Below are positions 6,357 to 14,120 of a stretch of 22,032 nt of DNA, piece by piece (the stretch's first letter is position 1; each line of letters opens with the position of its first letter). Location of the stretch: the NCBI GenBank assembly GCA_027328825.1, contig DAHWTK010000017.1:1-22032 (forward strand). Direction: 5' to 3'. The notes under the pieces are model-generated. The model was given only the letters and a program-made list of their open reading frames with translations. It ran no database searches and was not told where the DNA came from. The stretch comes from Nitrospirota bacterium. GTDB lineage: Bacteria > Nitrospirota > JACRHJ01. The translations under genes were made by a program, and so were the position numbers.

Positions 6357-7691
6357 GTGGCCTCGCTTTCGGAGAGGGACAAAAAATATATCTGGCACCC
6401 GTTCACTCAGATGAGGGATTGGGAGGCCACGGAGCCGCTTGTAATAGAGCGCGGCAGGGGCAATTACCTCTACGACACGGAAGGCAGGCGCTATTTCGAC
6501 GGCGTGTCGTCGCTATGGGTGAATGTCCACGGACACAGGAGAAAAGAGATTGACGAAGCCGTAATAAAGCAGGTAAGAATGCTCTCCCATTCTACGTTTC
6601 TCGGCCTTTCCCATCCGCCGGGTATTATCCTTGCAGAAAAATTAATCGCCATTGCCCCAGAAGGACTCAGGCGCGTTTTCTATTCCGACAACGGCTCGAC
6701 CTCCGTCGAGATCGGGCTTAAAATGGCCTACCAGTATTGGAAACAGAAAGGGGAGAACCGGCCTCTTTTCCTGTGTCTGAAGGAGGCATATCACGGCGAC
6801 ACCATAGGATCCGTCAGCATGGGCGGCATGGAGCTTTTCCATGAGATATTCAGGCCGCTCCTCTTCAAGACCGTCAAGGCGCCTGCCCCGTTCTGCTACA
6901 GGTGCGGGCTTGGCATGAAGAATGATTCATGCGGCATGGCCTGCTCAGGCGAGCTTGAGAAGCTTATAAAGGAGAACGAAGGGAAAATCTCCGCACTTGT
7001 AATGGAACCGCTCGTCCAGGGCGCGGGGGGTATGATAATGCACCCGGAAGGGTATCTCAGGCGCGCGAGGGAGCTTTGTGACAAGTATAATATCCTGCTC
7101 GTGCTCGACGAAGTGGCGACAGGTTTCGGGAGGACCGGAAAAATGTTCGCATGTGAGCACGAAGGCGTCTCTCCGGACATAATGTGTCTCGCAAAGGGAA
7201 TAACCGGGGGATACCTTCCGTTGGCCGCCACATTGACGACGGAAAAAATATACAAGGCTTTTCTGGGGGATTATGCCGAGTTCAGGACGTTTTTTCACGG
7301 CCACAGCTATACCGCAAACCCCCTTGCCTGCGCCGCCGCATTGGCGAACCTGGAGGTTTTTGATAAAGACGAGACGTTAAAACATATGCCGGAGAAGGAG
7401 GACGCCCTGGCAGGCGGGCTGGAGAAAATAGAAAGACTGCCGCACGTCGGTGATGTGCGCCGCAAGGGGTTTATGGTCGGCATCGAGCTTGTGAAAGACA
7501 GAAAGACGAGAGAGCCTTATCTCCCTGCCGAAAAGATTGGAATCAGGGTAATAACAGAGGCAAGGCGGCTTGGGCTGATAATCCGGCCCCTGGGAAACGT
7601 AATAGTCCTTATGCCGCCGCTTTCCTCGACGCCTGCCGAACTGAAAAAAATAACGGAGATTACCCGCAAGTCTATTATATCCGTGACCTGA
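6357..7691 (+). CDS. bioA: Adenosylmethionine-8-amino-7-oxononanoate aminotransferase
   Basis: Biotin synthesis enzyme that transfers the amino group of S-adenosylmethionine to KAPA to make DAPA, using PLP. At 444 residues it is normal length. Diagnostic BioA features are WHPFTQM (13-19), SSLWVNVHGH, SDNGSTSVE (110-118), AYHGDTIGSVS, the PLP-ring aspartate D251 in LDEVATGFGRTG, and the Schiff-base lysine K280 in CLAKGITGGYLPLA. A four-cysteine patch (C180, C183, C192, C196: CYRCGLGMKNDSCGMAC) is present, as in other non-enteric BioA proteins. The GTG start has GGGGA four bases upstream. No other bio genes lie in the window, so the pathway is scattered. It converges on the minus-strand gene ending at 7747, and I see no terminator in the 55 bp between. 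Confidence 0.95.
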   Translation: MASLSERDKKYIWHPFTQMRDWEATEPLVIERGRGNYLYDTEGRRYFDGVSSLWVNVHGHRRKEIDEAVIKQVRMLSHSTFLGLSHPPGIILAEKLIAIAPEGLRRVFYSDNGSTSVEIGLKMAYQYWKQKGENRPLFLCLKEAYHGDTIGSVSMGGMELFHEIFRPLLFKTVKAPAPFCYRCGLGMKNDSCGMACSGELEKLIKENEGKISALVMEPLVQGAGGMIMHPEGYLRRARELCDKYNILLVLDEVATGFGRTGKMFACEHEGVSPDIMCLAKGITGGYLPLAATLTTEKIYKAFLGDYAEFRTFFHGHSYTANPLACAAALANLEVFDKDETLKHMPEKEDALAGGLEKIERLPHVGDVRRKGFMVGIELVKDRKTREPYLPAEKIGIRVITEARRLGLIIRPLGNVIVLMPPLSSTPAELKKITEITRKSIISVT

Positions 7692-7746
7692 TATCAGATG
7701 CCCTGCCGGGGATGAACCTGCGAAAATCCGCGCCGCGCCCTTGCTG

Positions 7747-8406
7747 CTACTGAAGGAAATAAAGCCGCGCGCCTCTGCTTGAGCCAATGGGCGTGCCGAG
7801 GATTTTCTTCTGCTGCATCACACTCTGCCCGACATACTCCGGTTCCTGAAATACAATATTGGACGCGTCCCAGAATGCCGTAACTACCTTCGGGCCGAAC
7901 GGGAATTCTTTCAATGGACTTCCGGGCGGAATGACCACCTTTGAGAGCGAGATGCCGATTCTGGAAATGAAGTGATTCTGAAGATATACGATATTGTTGC
8001 CCTTCATGCACAGAAACGGGAGAGTGCCCGCAAACGGTATGTCCTGAAGAAATGGACGCATTTTTATCTGCGCCAGTCCGCTTTCTTCCGAGCCTACGTT
8101 CAGTGTAACGAGCCGGTCGTTTCCGCCCCACGAGAACGAGCCGCACGAGCAGCCCGCGCGCGCCGGGTTGTTGTCCGCGCAGAGGTGGTCGATAAAAAAG
8201 CCTTTTCGATCTCCGAAATGAACGTATGAGGGTATGATGCCGAACTCGCTTATAAAATTCCTGCCCCGGCTGCCGTATCTGGCAGCGTAAATCCCGCCCA
8301 CGGTAAGGCCCGGAACGAGTTCCGCGACCTTAAGCTGCTCCGGCACCTGGTCTTTTATTTTCCTCACGGGGACCAGGTAGAGTATTATCATGCAGAGCGA
8401 TTTCAC
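7747..8406 (-). CDS. Acetoacetate decarboxylase-like family protein
   Basis: 219 residues, cytoplasmic. The pattern VPVRKIKDQVPEQL, then GGIYAARYGSRG...EFGIIPSYV, then RKGFFIDHLCADNNPARAG, and the C-terminal WDASNIVFQEPEYV matches the acetoacetate decarboxylase-like fold. In true decarboxylases a Schiff-base lysine follows the GGRExWGxPKK segment. Here that stretch reads GCSCGSFSWGGNDRLVTLNV and has no lysine, so decarboxylase chemistry is doubtful. The GTG start overlaps the ABC-F stop by 4 bp (GTGA), with AGAGG just upstream, indicating translational coupling. It is the last gene of the dnaB operon. Function unknown; the fold assignment is from memory of the family pattern. Confidence 0.6.
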   Translation of the reverse strand: MKSLCMIILYLVPVRKIKDQVPEQLKVAELVPGLTVGGIYAARYGSRGRNFISEFGIIPSYVHFGDRKGFFIDHLCADNNPARAGCSCGSFSWGGNDRLVTLNVGSEESGLAQIKMRPFLQDIPFAGTLPFLCMKGNNIVYLQNHFISRIGISLSKVVIPPGSPLKEFPFGPKVVTAFWDASNIVFQEPEYVGQSVMQQKKILGTPIGSSRGARLYFLQ

Positions 8407-10319
8407 GACACCTCTTTTTCAAGCAGGTCGTATAGTCTGTCCCTTTCCTGTTTTAATTCATTATACCACCGGGTGATGGCGGTAAGCTCATTAAAATCTG
8501 TATAAGACGCCGGAATAGCGAGTTTTTCTTCAGCCGCTTTAAGGTCGTTTTCGAGTGATTCTATGCCGCGTTCAAGTTCAGAAATCCGTTTTTCTTTTAA
8601 TTTTAAATCCTTTTCCCTTTTCTTTTCAAGCGCTTGCTTTAATTTTCGTTCTTCCCATGCTGTTTTGCCATTGAAACCGGCATGTCGGTCGCCTTCCCCG
8701 CCGGTTGCCTCCTCCGCGGCGGCCTGTTTTTTCCCAAGCGCATATGAGTAGTTCCCGCAGTACTCAGTAAGACTAAGTCCTTCGAGTTCATAGGTTTTAT
8801 CTGCGAAGCTGTCGAGAAAATACCGGTCGTGCGAGACGGAGATAACCGTCCCGCCGAAACATTTAAGCGCCTCTTCGAGGGCCTCGCGTGAAGGTATGTC
8901 GAGGTGGTTCGTAGGCTCGTCCAGGACAAGCAGATTTGCGCCCGCGAGCACTGTTTTTGCCAGGGAAAGCCGCCCCTTCTCTCCGCCGCTCAAATCGGAT
9001 ATCCTTTTCTCGGCGCTATCTCCTGAAAATAGAAATGCGCCAAGCATATCCCGTATCTCCTGTTCGGGCGCGAGAGGTTTTGCGCTCCAGAGCTCGTTGA
9101 TGACCGAATCGGACTCCGTAAGGCCCTCCATGCCCTGGGCGTAATAGGCGGTTTTGACGCCCTGAGACATAAAAACCTCCCCTGTATCCGGCCTTATCTC
9201 TCCCATAATGATTTTCAGCAGGGTGCTCTTGCCTGTGCCGTTCCTGCCGATTATCCCGGCGCGCTCGCCGCGCCTGATTGTAAAGGAAATGTCCTTGAGG
9301 ACGATTTTATTACCGAACGACTTCGATATTCCGTCGGCCTTGACGACGGTATCGTACGAGCGTTTAGCCTCCGCCCAGTCGAAGGAGAGCGCCCTTGCGT
9401 CCGTTGCAGGCTTGTCAGGGAGATCGAACCTCTCAAGACGCTTCTCGCGCCCTTTTGCCTGGCGGGCGTTCACTCCGGCGCGCATACGGTTGATATATTC
9501 CTTTTCTTTTTCCAGCCTTGCGGCCATGAGGTCGTAATGCCTCTGCCTTTCCGCCGTCCTCTTGTCCTTCTCTATCCTGTATGCGCTGAAGCCTCCGGTG
9601 AATTCCTCGGAATGGCCTCGGTCTATCTCCACTATTCGCGTAACGACGCGGTCGAGGAAGTAGCGGTCGTGGGATACGATTAGCGCTGCTCCCGGATATG
9701 TTTTCAGGAACTCTTCAAGCCAGAGTATCGCCGGGACGTCAAGATGGTTTGTCGGCTCGTCGAGCATGAGCAGGTCATTTTTTGCGAGAAGGGTTTTCGC
9801 AAGGAATAGCCGGGTGCGCTGGCCGCCGCTTAATGTGGAGATTTTCCTGTCGAACTCGCTTTTATCGAAGCCGAGGCCCGTCAATGCCCCCGTGACAATA
9901 TTATCGTAGGCGTACCCGCCGCTCCTTTCAAACTCCTCCTGGAGCAGGCCGTACGCTTCGAGAGTCGGGCTGCCTGCCGCGCCTGACGTTGCGGAGAGCG
10001 CCATTTCGGCTTCCTGGAGCCTGTGTTTAAGCAGGAGGACGTCCGGCCTCGCGCAGAGCATTTCATCCAGCAGGGAATTTCCCTCGTGGTATTCGGCCTC
10101 CTGTTCGAGATAGCCGGTCTTCGCCCCCCGCGATATGGCAATCTCGCCATCGTCGGGCGTTGTTTTTCCGCTTATAATGTCAAGCAGGGTAGTCTTTCCG
10201 CTTCCGTTTCTGCCGATAAGACCGATTTTCTCTCCCGGTGAGACGGCAAAAGAGACGCCGCTCAGGATCTCTCTCGCCCCCCAGGATTTTTTTATGTCTT
10301 TCAGGGATAGCAGGCTCAA
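8403..10319 (-). CDS. ABC-F family ATPase (ribosome-associated, Uup/YheS-like)
   Basis: A soluble protein with two ABC domains and no membrane segment; ABC-F proteins act on the ribosome. First domain: Walker A GLIGRNGSGKTT, signature LSGGQRTRL, Walker B LLMLDEPTNHLD. The interdomain linker is charged and helical (AARLEKEKEYINRMRAGVNARQ), as in the P-site tRNA interaction motif. Second domain: GIIGRNGTGKST, LSGGEKGRL, LVLDEPTNHLD. The last 100 residues form a Lys/Glu-rich coiled coil. An ATG at 10361 would add 14 residues and overlap dnaB by 41 bp. The TTG at 10319, just after the dnaB stop and eight bases from AGGA, gives the family-like SLLSLKDIKKSWG and is preferred. The exact subfamily is unresolved. 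Confidence 0.9.
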   Translation of the reverse strand: MSLLSLKDIKKSWGAREILSGVSFAVSPGEKIGLIGRNGSGKTTLLDIISGKTTPDDGEIAISRGAKTGYLEQEAEYHEGNSLLDEMLCARPDVLLLKHRLQEAEMALSATSGAAGSPTLEAYGLLQEEFERSGGYAYDNIVTGALTGLGFDKSEFDRKISTLSGGQRTRLFLAKTLLAKNDLLMLDEPTNHLDVPAILWLEEFLKTYPGAALIVSHDRYFLDRVVTRIVEIDRGHSEEFTGGFSAYRIEKDKRTAERQRHYDLMAARLEKEKEYINRMRAGVNARQAKGREKRLERFDLPDKPATDARALSFDWAEAKRSYDTVVKADGISKSFGNKIVLKDISFTIRRGERAGIIGRNGTGKSTLLKIIMGEIRPDTGEVFMSQGVKTAYYAQGMEGLTESDSVINELWSAKPLAPEQEIRDMLGAFLFSGDSAEKRISDLSGGEKGRLSLAKTVLAGANLLVLDEPTNHLDIPSREALEEALKCFGGTVISVSHDRYFLDSFADKTYELEGLSLTEYCGNYSYALGKKQAAAEEATGGEGDRHAGFNGKTAWEERKLKQALEKKREKDLKLKEKRISELERGIESLENDLKAAEEKLAIPASYTDFNELTAITRWYNELKQERDRLYDLLEKEVS

Positions 10320-10320
10320 C

Positions 10321-11694
10321 TCAGTATTCCTGCTGCTCGGTCCTGTCCTCGAAGCGGGCATACCTTGATATGAAGGTGAGATTCACGTCTCCGGTGGGGC
10401 CGTTACGCTGCTTTCCTATGCTGACTGTGGCCTTGCCGCGTCTCCCGCAAATACACGGGGCCTCCGGCAGGCACTCGCATTTCTTGTAGAATTCTTCACG
10501 ATAAATGAACATTATAACGTCCGCGTCCTGCTCGATAGCGCCGGATTCCCTGAGGTCGGCCAGGAGCGGCTTTCTGTCCGTGCGCATCTCCACGGCGCGA
10601 TTAAGCTGCGAAAGGGCTATTACTGGGCAGTTAAGCTCTTTGGCAAGCCCTTTCAGGGAGCGGGAAATATCGGATATTTCCTGCTGGCGGGACTCCACGT
10701 TTCCGTATCCGCGCATAAGCTGGAGGTAATCTATTATCACAAGCCCAAGGCCGTGCTCGCGCTTTAGTCTCCTGGCCTTGGCCCGCATCTCAAGGACGTT
10801 CAGGCCGGAGGAGTCGTCAATAAAAATCGACGCCTCGGAAAGCTCGCCCGCAGCGGTAGTAAGCGAATTCCAGTCGCTCTGCGCAAGGTGTCCTGTGCGG
10901 ACTTTCTTGCCGTCGATTCGCGCCTCGGACGAGAGCATCCTTAACACAAGTTGCTCCTTGGACATTTCGAGCGAAAATATGGCGACAGGTATTTTATCCT
11001 TTATAGCGACGTTTGAAGCAATGTTCAGGACGAATGCGGTCTTGCCCATCGACGGACGCCCGGCGACGATTACGAGGTCGGAGGGCTGAAGTCCCGCCGT
11101 CATCTCATCGAGTTCCCTGAAGCCCGTCGGGACGCCGGTAATCATCTCCTTGCGGTCGTAGAGGCGCTCAATCAACTCGAAGCTGTCCTTTATGACCGCC
11201 TTTATGCCGAAGAAGGAGGGTTTTATCTTTTTCTCGGCTATCTCGAATATCGTCTTCTCCGCGTCGTCCAGGAACTCGTCCACGTTTTTAGTGTCCTCAT
11301 AACCCCTGCTTACTATGGAGGTGGCAGAGCTTATGAGGCTTCTCATAATGGATTTTTCACGGACTATTTTGCAATGGTAACGGATATTGGCGGCGTTGGG
11401 GACGCCTGAGAGCAGGCTCGATATGTATGAAATTCCGCCGGCCTTTTCGAGTTCTTCCTTTTTACGCAGGATTTCCGGAAGTGTAATAAGGTCTATCGCT
11501 TCGCCCTTGTCTGAAAGCTCTATCATGGCGAATAAAATCTTCCTGTGCGCCTCCTTGTAGAAGTCGTCCGGCATGACGAGTTCGAGGGCCTTGTCGATGG
11601 AGGTATTTTCAAGGAGGATTGCGCCGAGGATGGACTGCTCGGCGTCAAGGTTCTGGGGCGGCTTCCTTAAAAGCAGGCTCTCTTCGATGGACAT
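10321..11694 (-). CDS. dnaB: Replicative DNA helicase DnaB
   Basis: Hexameric helicase that unwinds DNA at the replication fork. At 457 residues it is full length. The N-terminal primase-interacting domain (PPQNLDAEQSILGAILL) is followed by the RecA-like motor: Walker A GRPSMGKT at 212-219, SLEMSKEQLVLR at 241-252, Walker B VIIDYLQLM at 319-327, PVIALSQLNR at 357-366, the DLRESGAIEQDAD arginine-finger region, and KQRNGPTG at 428-435. Between IYREEFY and KQRNGPTG lies an unusual four-cysteine cluster (C406, C408, C414, C416). The start is an ATG with GGAG eight bases upstream. It has its own promoter downstream of the rplI terminator and leads the ABC-F/decarboxylase-like operon. No intein is present. 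Confidence 0.97.
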   Translation of the reverse strand: MSIEESLLLRKPPQNLDAEQSILGAILLENTSIDKALELVMPDDFYKEAHRKILFAMIELSDKGEAIDLITLPEILRKKEELEKAGGISYISSLLSGVPNAANIRYHCKIVREKSIMRSLISSATSIVSRGYEDTKNVDEFLDDAEKTIFEIAEKKIKPSFFGIKAVIKDSFELIERLYDRKEMITGVPTGFRELDEMTAGLQPSDLVIVAGRPSMGKTAFVLNIASNVAIKDKIPVAIFSLEMSKEQLVLRMLSSEARIDGKKVRTGHLAQSDWNSLTTAAGELSEASIFIDDSSGLNVLEMRAKARRLKREHGLGLVIIDYLQLMRGYGNVESRQQEISDISRSLKGLAKELNCPVIALSQLNRAVEMRTDRKPLLADLRESGAIEQDADVIMFIYREEFYKKCECLPEAPCICGRRGKATVSIGKQRNGPTGDVNLTFISRYARFEDRTEQQEY

Positions 11695-11738
11695 GACTCT
11701 CGCTCCGGAAAATAAAAAGGCAGGATTTCAGTGGGAGA

Positions 11739-11767
11739 ATATTAGCAGATGTAAAGATTAAAAACAA
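11739..11767 (-). promoter_or_regulatory. Probable dnaB operon promoter
   Basis: On the minus strand: TTGTTT (11767-11762), 17 bp, TAATAT (11744-11739). It lies between the rplI terminator and dnaB, giving a leader of about 40 nt. Confidence 0.55.
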
Positions 11768-11813
11768 GGGCGAAAGGCGGGGGCAGGTATGATCGGGATG
11801 ACGGACATCCTAA

Positions 11814-11846
11814 CACATTAAAAGGGCCGACACAATGGTCGGCCCC
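11814..11846 (-). terminator. Rho-independent terminator after rplI
   Basis: A perfect 8-bp stem GGGCCGAC/GTCGGCCC (arms 11838-11845 and 11824-11831, loop of 6) is followed on the minus strand by TTTTAATG. The GC-rich stem with a short U-tract fits termination of the rplI message about 90 nt after its stop. The U-tract is short, so termination may be partial. Confidence 0.65.
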
Positions 11847-11869
11847 TGCAATTTTAAAGGCATTAAAGC

Positions 11870-11898
11870 GGATTCTTCGGCGTTGCCTCAGAATGACA
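11870..11898. repeat. Hairpin repeat, copy 2
   Basis: ATTCTTCGGC (11872-11881), loop GTT, GCCTCAGAAT (11885-11894): a stem with two central mismatches. On the minus strand it reads TGTCATTCTGAGGC..GCCGAAGAATCCGC, the same core as copy 1 at 2821-2855. It lies between rplI and its terminator. The outer arms of copy 1 are absent here. Confidence 0.55.
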
Positions 11899-11932
11899 AC
11901 TGCATTTTGGGGTGGTCAGCAGGCGGAGCGCC

Positions 11933-12382
11933 TTACTCCTCTTTCTTTTCCACCTTAACAGTAACGCTGGCCGTGACGCCTCCGGGGAGCTTGACAGCGG
12001 CCTTGTATTCGCCGAGCCTCTTTATAGGTTCGTCGAGATGTATCTTGCGCCTGTCAACTTCTATTCCCTGTTCGGCCAAAGCGCCGGCGATTTCCATGGA
12101 CGTAACGGAACCGAAGAGCTTGTCCTCTTCGCCCGCCGCATGGAAGAGCGTAACGACGGCCTGATCCAGTTTCTGGGCGAGGGTGGCGGATTCCTTCTGA
12201 ACTTTCTTTATCTTGTCCGCCACAAGGCGTTTTGCGTGTTCGAGCTGCTTTATGTTCCTGTCCGTGGCTTCGACGGCCAAGCTCCTGGGAATCAGGTAGT
12301 TCCTGGCGTAGCCGCGTTTGACTTCCACCACCTGGCCCATCTGTCCAAGCTTTTCGACATCTTCTTTAAGTATGACCTGCAT
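11933..12382 (-). CDS. rplI: Ribosomal protein bL9
   Basis: Large-subunit protein bL9, 149 residues (family about 147-150). The N-terminal 23S rRNA-binding domain has the signature MQVILKEDVEKLGQMGQVVEVKRGYARNYLIP (reported in segments: MQVILKEDVEKLG, then GYARNYLIP). The long connecting helix spans about residues 41-75, and the C-terminal domain contains KLFGSVTSMEIA and the KRLGEYKAAVKLPGGVTASVTVKV region. It has an AGGAG ribosome site about 11 nt upstream and its own strong promoter. In many bacteria rplI follows rpsF, ssb and rpsR; here it stands apart from those, but keeps dnaB downstream, which is a common pairing. Confidence 0.97.
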   Translation of the reverse strand: MQVILKEDVEKLGQMGQVVEVKRGYARNYLIPRSLAVEATDRNIKQLEHAKRLVADKIKKVQKESATLAQKLDQAVVTLFHAAGEEDKLFGSVTSMEIAGALAEQGIEVDRRKIHLDEPIKRLGEYKAAVKLPGGVTASVTVKVEKKEE

Positions 12383-12427
12383 AATATCAGCTGCTCCTTT
12401 CGGGGTTTGTTCTTCGTAAAGGCAATA

Positions 12428-12456
12428 ATATTACAGCAGGATAAGGCGACTGTCAA
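12428..12456 (-). promoter_or_regulatory. rplI promoter
   Basis: On the minus strand: TTGACA (12456-12451), 17 bp, TAATAT (12433-12428). The -35 is perfect with optimal spacing. It is back to back with the tRNA-Thr promoter, the two -35 boxes being 17 bp apart. Confidence 0.8.
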
Positions 12457-12473
12457 GAATAAATCGAAAATCC

Positions 12474-12502
12474 TTGACAACACACAGGGCTTAAAGTAGA
12501 AT
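12474..12502 (+). promoter_or_regulatory. tRNA-Thr promoter
   Basis: TTGACA (12474-12479), 17 bp, TAGAAT (12497-12502). Initiation near 12509 lies about 8 nt before the tRNA 5' end. Confidence 0.8.
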
Positions 12503-12516
12503 TTCAAAATCTTTTT

Positions 12517-12592
12517 GCCGGTGTAGCTCAGTTGGTAGAGCAAGCGATTCGTAATCGCTAGGTCGCGGGTTCGAGTCCCATCACCGGCTCCA
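12517..12592 (+). tRNA. tRNA-Thr(CGT)
   Basis: A 76-nt cloverleaf. The acceptor GCCGGTG pairs with CACCGGC, and the D arm reads GCTCAGTTGGTAGAGC. The anticodon stem AGCGA/TCGCT encloses the loop TTCGTAA with anticodon CGT at 12550-12552, reading threonine codon ACG. The T loop is TTCGAGT, the discriminator T, and CCA is encoded. It has its own promoter and terminator, so it is a single-gene unit. Confidence 0.97.
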
Positions 12593-12603
12593 TAAAAAAT
12601 CAA

Positions 12604-12634
12604 GGGGTTACAGCTTAGGCTGTGCCCCCTTTTT
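12604..12634 (+). terminator. Terminator of tRNA-Thr
   Basis: GGGGTTACAGC-TTAG-GCTGTGCCCC with one bulged T, followed by CTTTTT. Typical intrinsic terminator 12 nt after the tRNA end. Confidence 0.85.
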
Positions 12635-12651
12635 CGTCTAACGTGCTAATT

Positions 12652-12680
12652 TTGGGTTAATTTACTATCGGAATTATTTA
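12652..12680 (+). promoter_or_regulatory. Weak promoter candidate for the 12716 gene
   Basis: TTGGGT (12652-12657), 17 bp, TATTTA (12675-12680). It is correctly placed after the tRNA terminator, but the hexamers are only fair matches. Confidence 0.3.
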
Positions 12681-12715
12681 TTGAAAATTTCTCCATCCGC
12701 CTGTAGGATAACTCC

Positions 12716-13972
12716 ATGCTGAAAATAGCCTTGTACCGGGACGAATCCTACCTCTGGGGCCTTGTTCTGCTAAGGACTCTTCGTAAACTCGGGGTGAAAG
12801 CCCATACCCTGACTTCCGCCCAAGTGCGCGCGGGGGGCCTTGAATATTTTGATCTGCTGGTGGTGCCGGGCGGCTGGGCATCGGACAAGTCAGCCGCGCT
12901 CGGGCCGGACGGGAAAGAGGCAATCAAGGATTTTGTAGCCGGCGGCGGGAGCTATCTGGGCATCTGCGGCGGGGCCGGGTTTGCCCTTAATACGCATGAC
13001 GGGCTTGGACTTATCGACATAAAACGCGTCCCAACGAAGCAGCGTATTCCCTCATTCAGCGGAGAGATAAATCTTGTCCCGGATAAGCCTTCGCATCCGT
13101 TCTGGAAGGGGATAAAACCTCCGCGCATGTTTTATGTGTGGTGGCCGGGGCAGTTCGATCTTGACGGGGCGGACGGCAGGATAATAGCGCGATATGGCCG
13201 TCCGGGGCGAGATTTCGCACTTGCGGACCTGCCTGCAACGGACGTGCAGGATTGGCTGAAGTGGGAGAATAAATACGGAATTAACTTAAATCCTGTCATT
13301 CTTGAAGGGGAGCCGGCTATAATTGAAGGGCGTAGTGGGGAAGGAAAGCTTTTTTTAAGCTATCCGCACCTTGAGACGCCCGGGAGCCGGAAAAGTAATC
13401 TGGCGCTTTTGAATGTAATGGAATATCTTAAACCTGCGAGGCGGAAGCCGCAAAACGGACTGCCGGAACGGGGGAATAAAAAAAGCTATAAAATATCCGC
13501 CGAGGGAGTGAATGCGGCCCGCGAGATGATGGCGGCGGCGAGTGATTTTATAGCATTCGGGGAAAGAAATTTCCTGTGGTATTGGCGGAACAAGTGGGTG
13601 CTTCAGTGGCGTCGCGGGGTCCGGGGCGTCGAATATTCTGCGCTTTATGAAATGGTTAGCGAGATATGGTGTCTTATAAAAGCGGGCAATTCGGCGCGGG
13701 ATGCGGAAATTAACCGGAAGATAATAGATGCGCGCGAAATGGCGCTTGAATTTTTTGCCGATGCCAGAATACTGCTTATGCTTGAAAGGTACGCTTTAAC
13801 CGACGGCGCCATGAGCGCTATAAGGTCTGACGACCCGGAGGTGAATATTATGAGGGAGAGGCTTTTTTCTTCGTCCATGAGGTGGGGCGGGGAATTTAAA
13901 AAGCTTCTGAAATCTCTGGACGAAGTATTGTACGGAATGACAGATCCCCGCCAAAAGTTTGACAACCGGTAA
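12716..13972 (+). CDS. BPL_N-type (class I amidotransferase-fold) protein with unknown C-terminal domain
   Basis: 418 residues. Residues 1-240 resemble the biotin-protein-ligase N-terminal (BPL_N) domain, a glutamine-amidotransferase/DJ-1-like fold. VVPGGWASDKSAAL is followed by the nucleophile elbow YLGICGGAGFA with Cys84, a YVWWPGQFDL segment, and LFLSYPHLETPG with His218, a possible catalytic partner. Residues 255-410 form a separate, mostly helical region rich in Trp, Arg and Met (FLWYWRNKWVLQWRRG), which I do not recognise. No ligase catalytic motif is present, so it should not be called a biotin ligase. The ATG has AGGA seven bases upstream. It is a single-gene unit after the tRNA terminator. 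The role is unknown; amidotransferase or peptidase-like activity is speculation. Confidence 0.7.
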   Translation: MLKIALYRDESYLWGLVLLRTLRKLGVKAHTLTSAQVRAGGLEYFDLLVVPGGWASDKSAALGPDGKEAIKDFVAGGGSYLGICGGAGFALNTHDGLGLIDIKRVPTKQRIPSFSGEINLVPDKPSHPFWKGIKPPRMFYVWWPGQFDLDGADGRIIARYGRPGRDFALADLPATDVQDWLKWENKYGINLNPVILEGEPAIIEGRSGEGKLFLSYPHLETPGSRKSNLALLNVMEYLKPARRKPQNGLPERGNKKSYKISAEGVNAAREMMAAASDFIAFGERNFLWYWRNKWVLQWRRGVRGVEYSALYEMVSEIWCLIKAGNSARDAEINRKIIDAREMALEFFADARILLMLERYALTDGAMSAIRSDDPEVNIMRERLFSSSMRWGGEFKKLLKSLDEVLYGMTDPRQKFDNR

Positions 13973-14026
13973 ACTCGTTAGAATCAAACGAAATTAAGAA
14001 AAAAAGTTAATATCGGGTCTGGTTTT

Positions 14027-14046
14027 AATGTCAAAATAATGACGTT
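14027..14046. promoter_or_regulatory. Candidate enhancer-binding (UAS) palindrome
   Basis: AATGTCA-AAATAA-TGACGTT: 7-bp arms with one mismatch, ending about 85 bp upstream of the sigma-54 promoter. That is the usual distance for a bacterial enhancer-binding protein site. The binding factor is unknown. Confidence 0.35.
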
Positions 14047-14120
14047 TAATCGGCTCATCCATCAGTTTCCTTCCCTGTTGCATCTGCGTAATGCTTTCAT
14101 TTAATTGATTATATTTAATT

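Noticed and set aside
7692..7746. Search for a terminator between convergent bioA and the decarboxylase-like gene
   Set aside because: No convincing stem with a T-run on either strand.
11797..11811. Short inverted repeat GGATG-ACGGA-CATCC
   Set aside because: Five-bp arms without a T-tract or conserved context; likely chance, although it might be a remnant of the nearby repeat.
11912..12499. 195-codon plus-strand frame opposite rplI
   Set aside because: Shadow frame of bL9, which is unmistakable on the other strand, extending through the rplI promoter.
12292..12603. 103-codon minus-strand frame containing GAGDGTRTRDLAITNRLLYQLSYTG
   Set aside because: Antisense translation of the tRNA-Thr gene, a common database artefact; it also overlaps rplI and both promoters.
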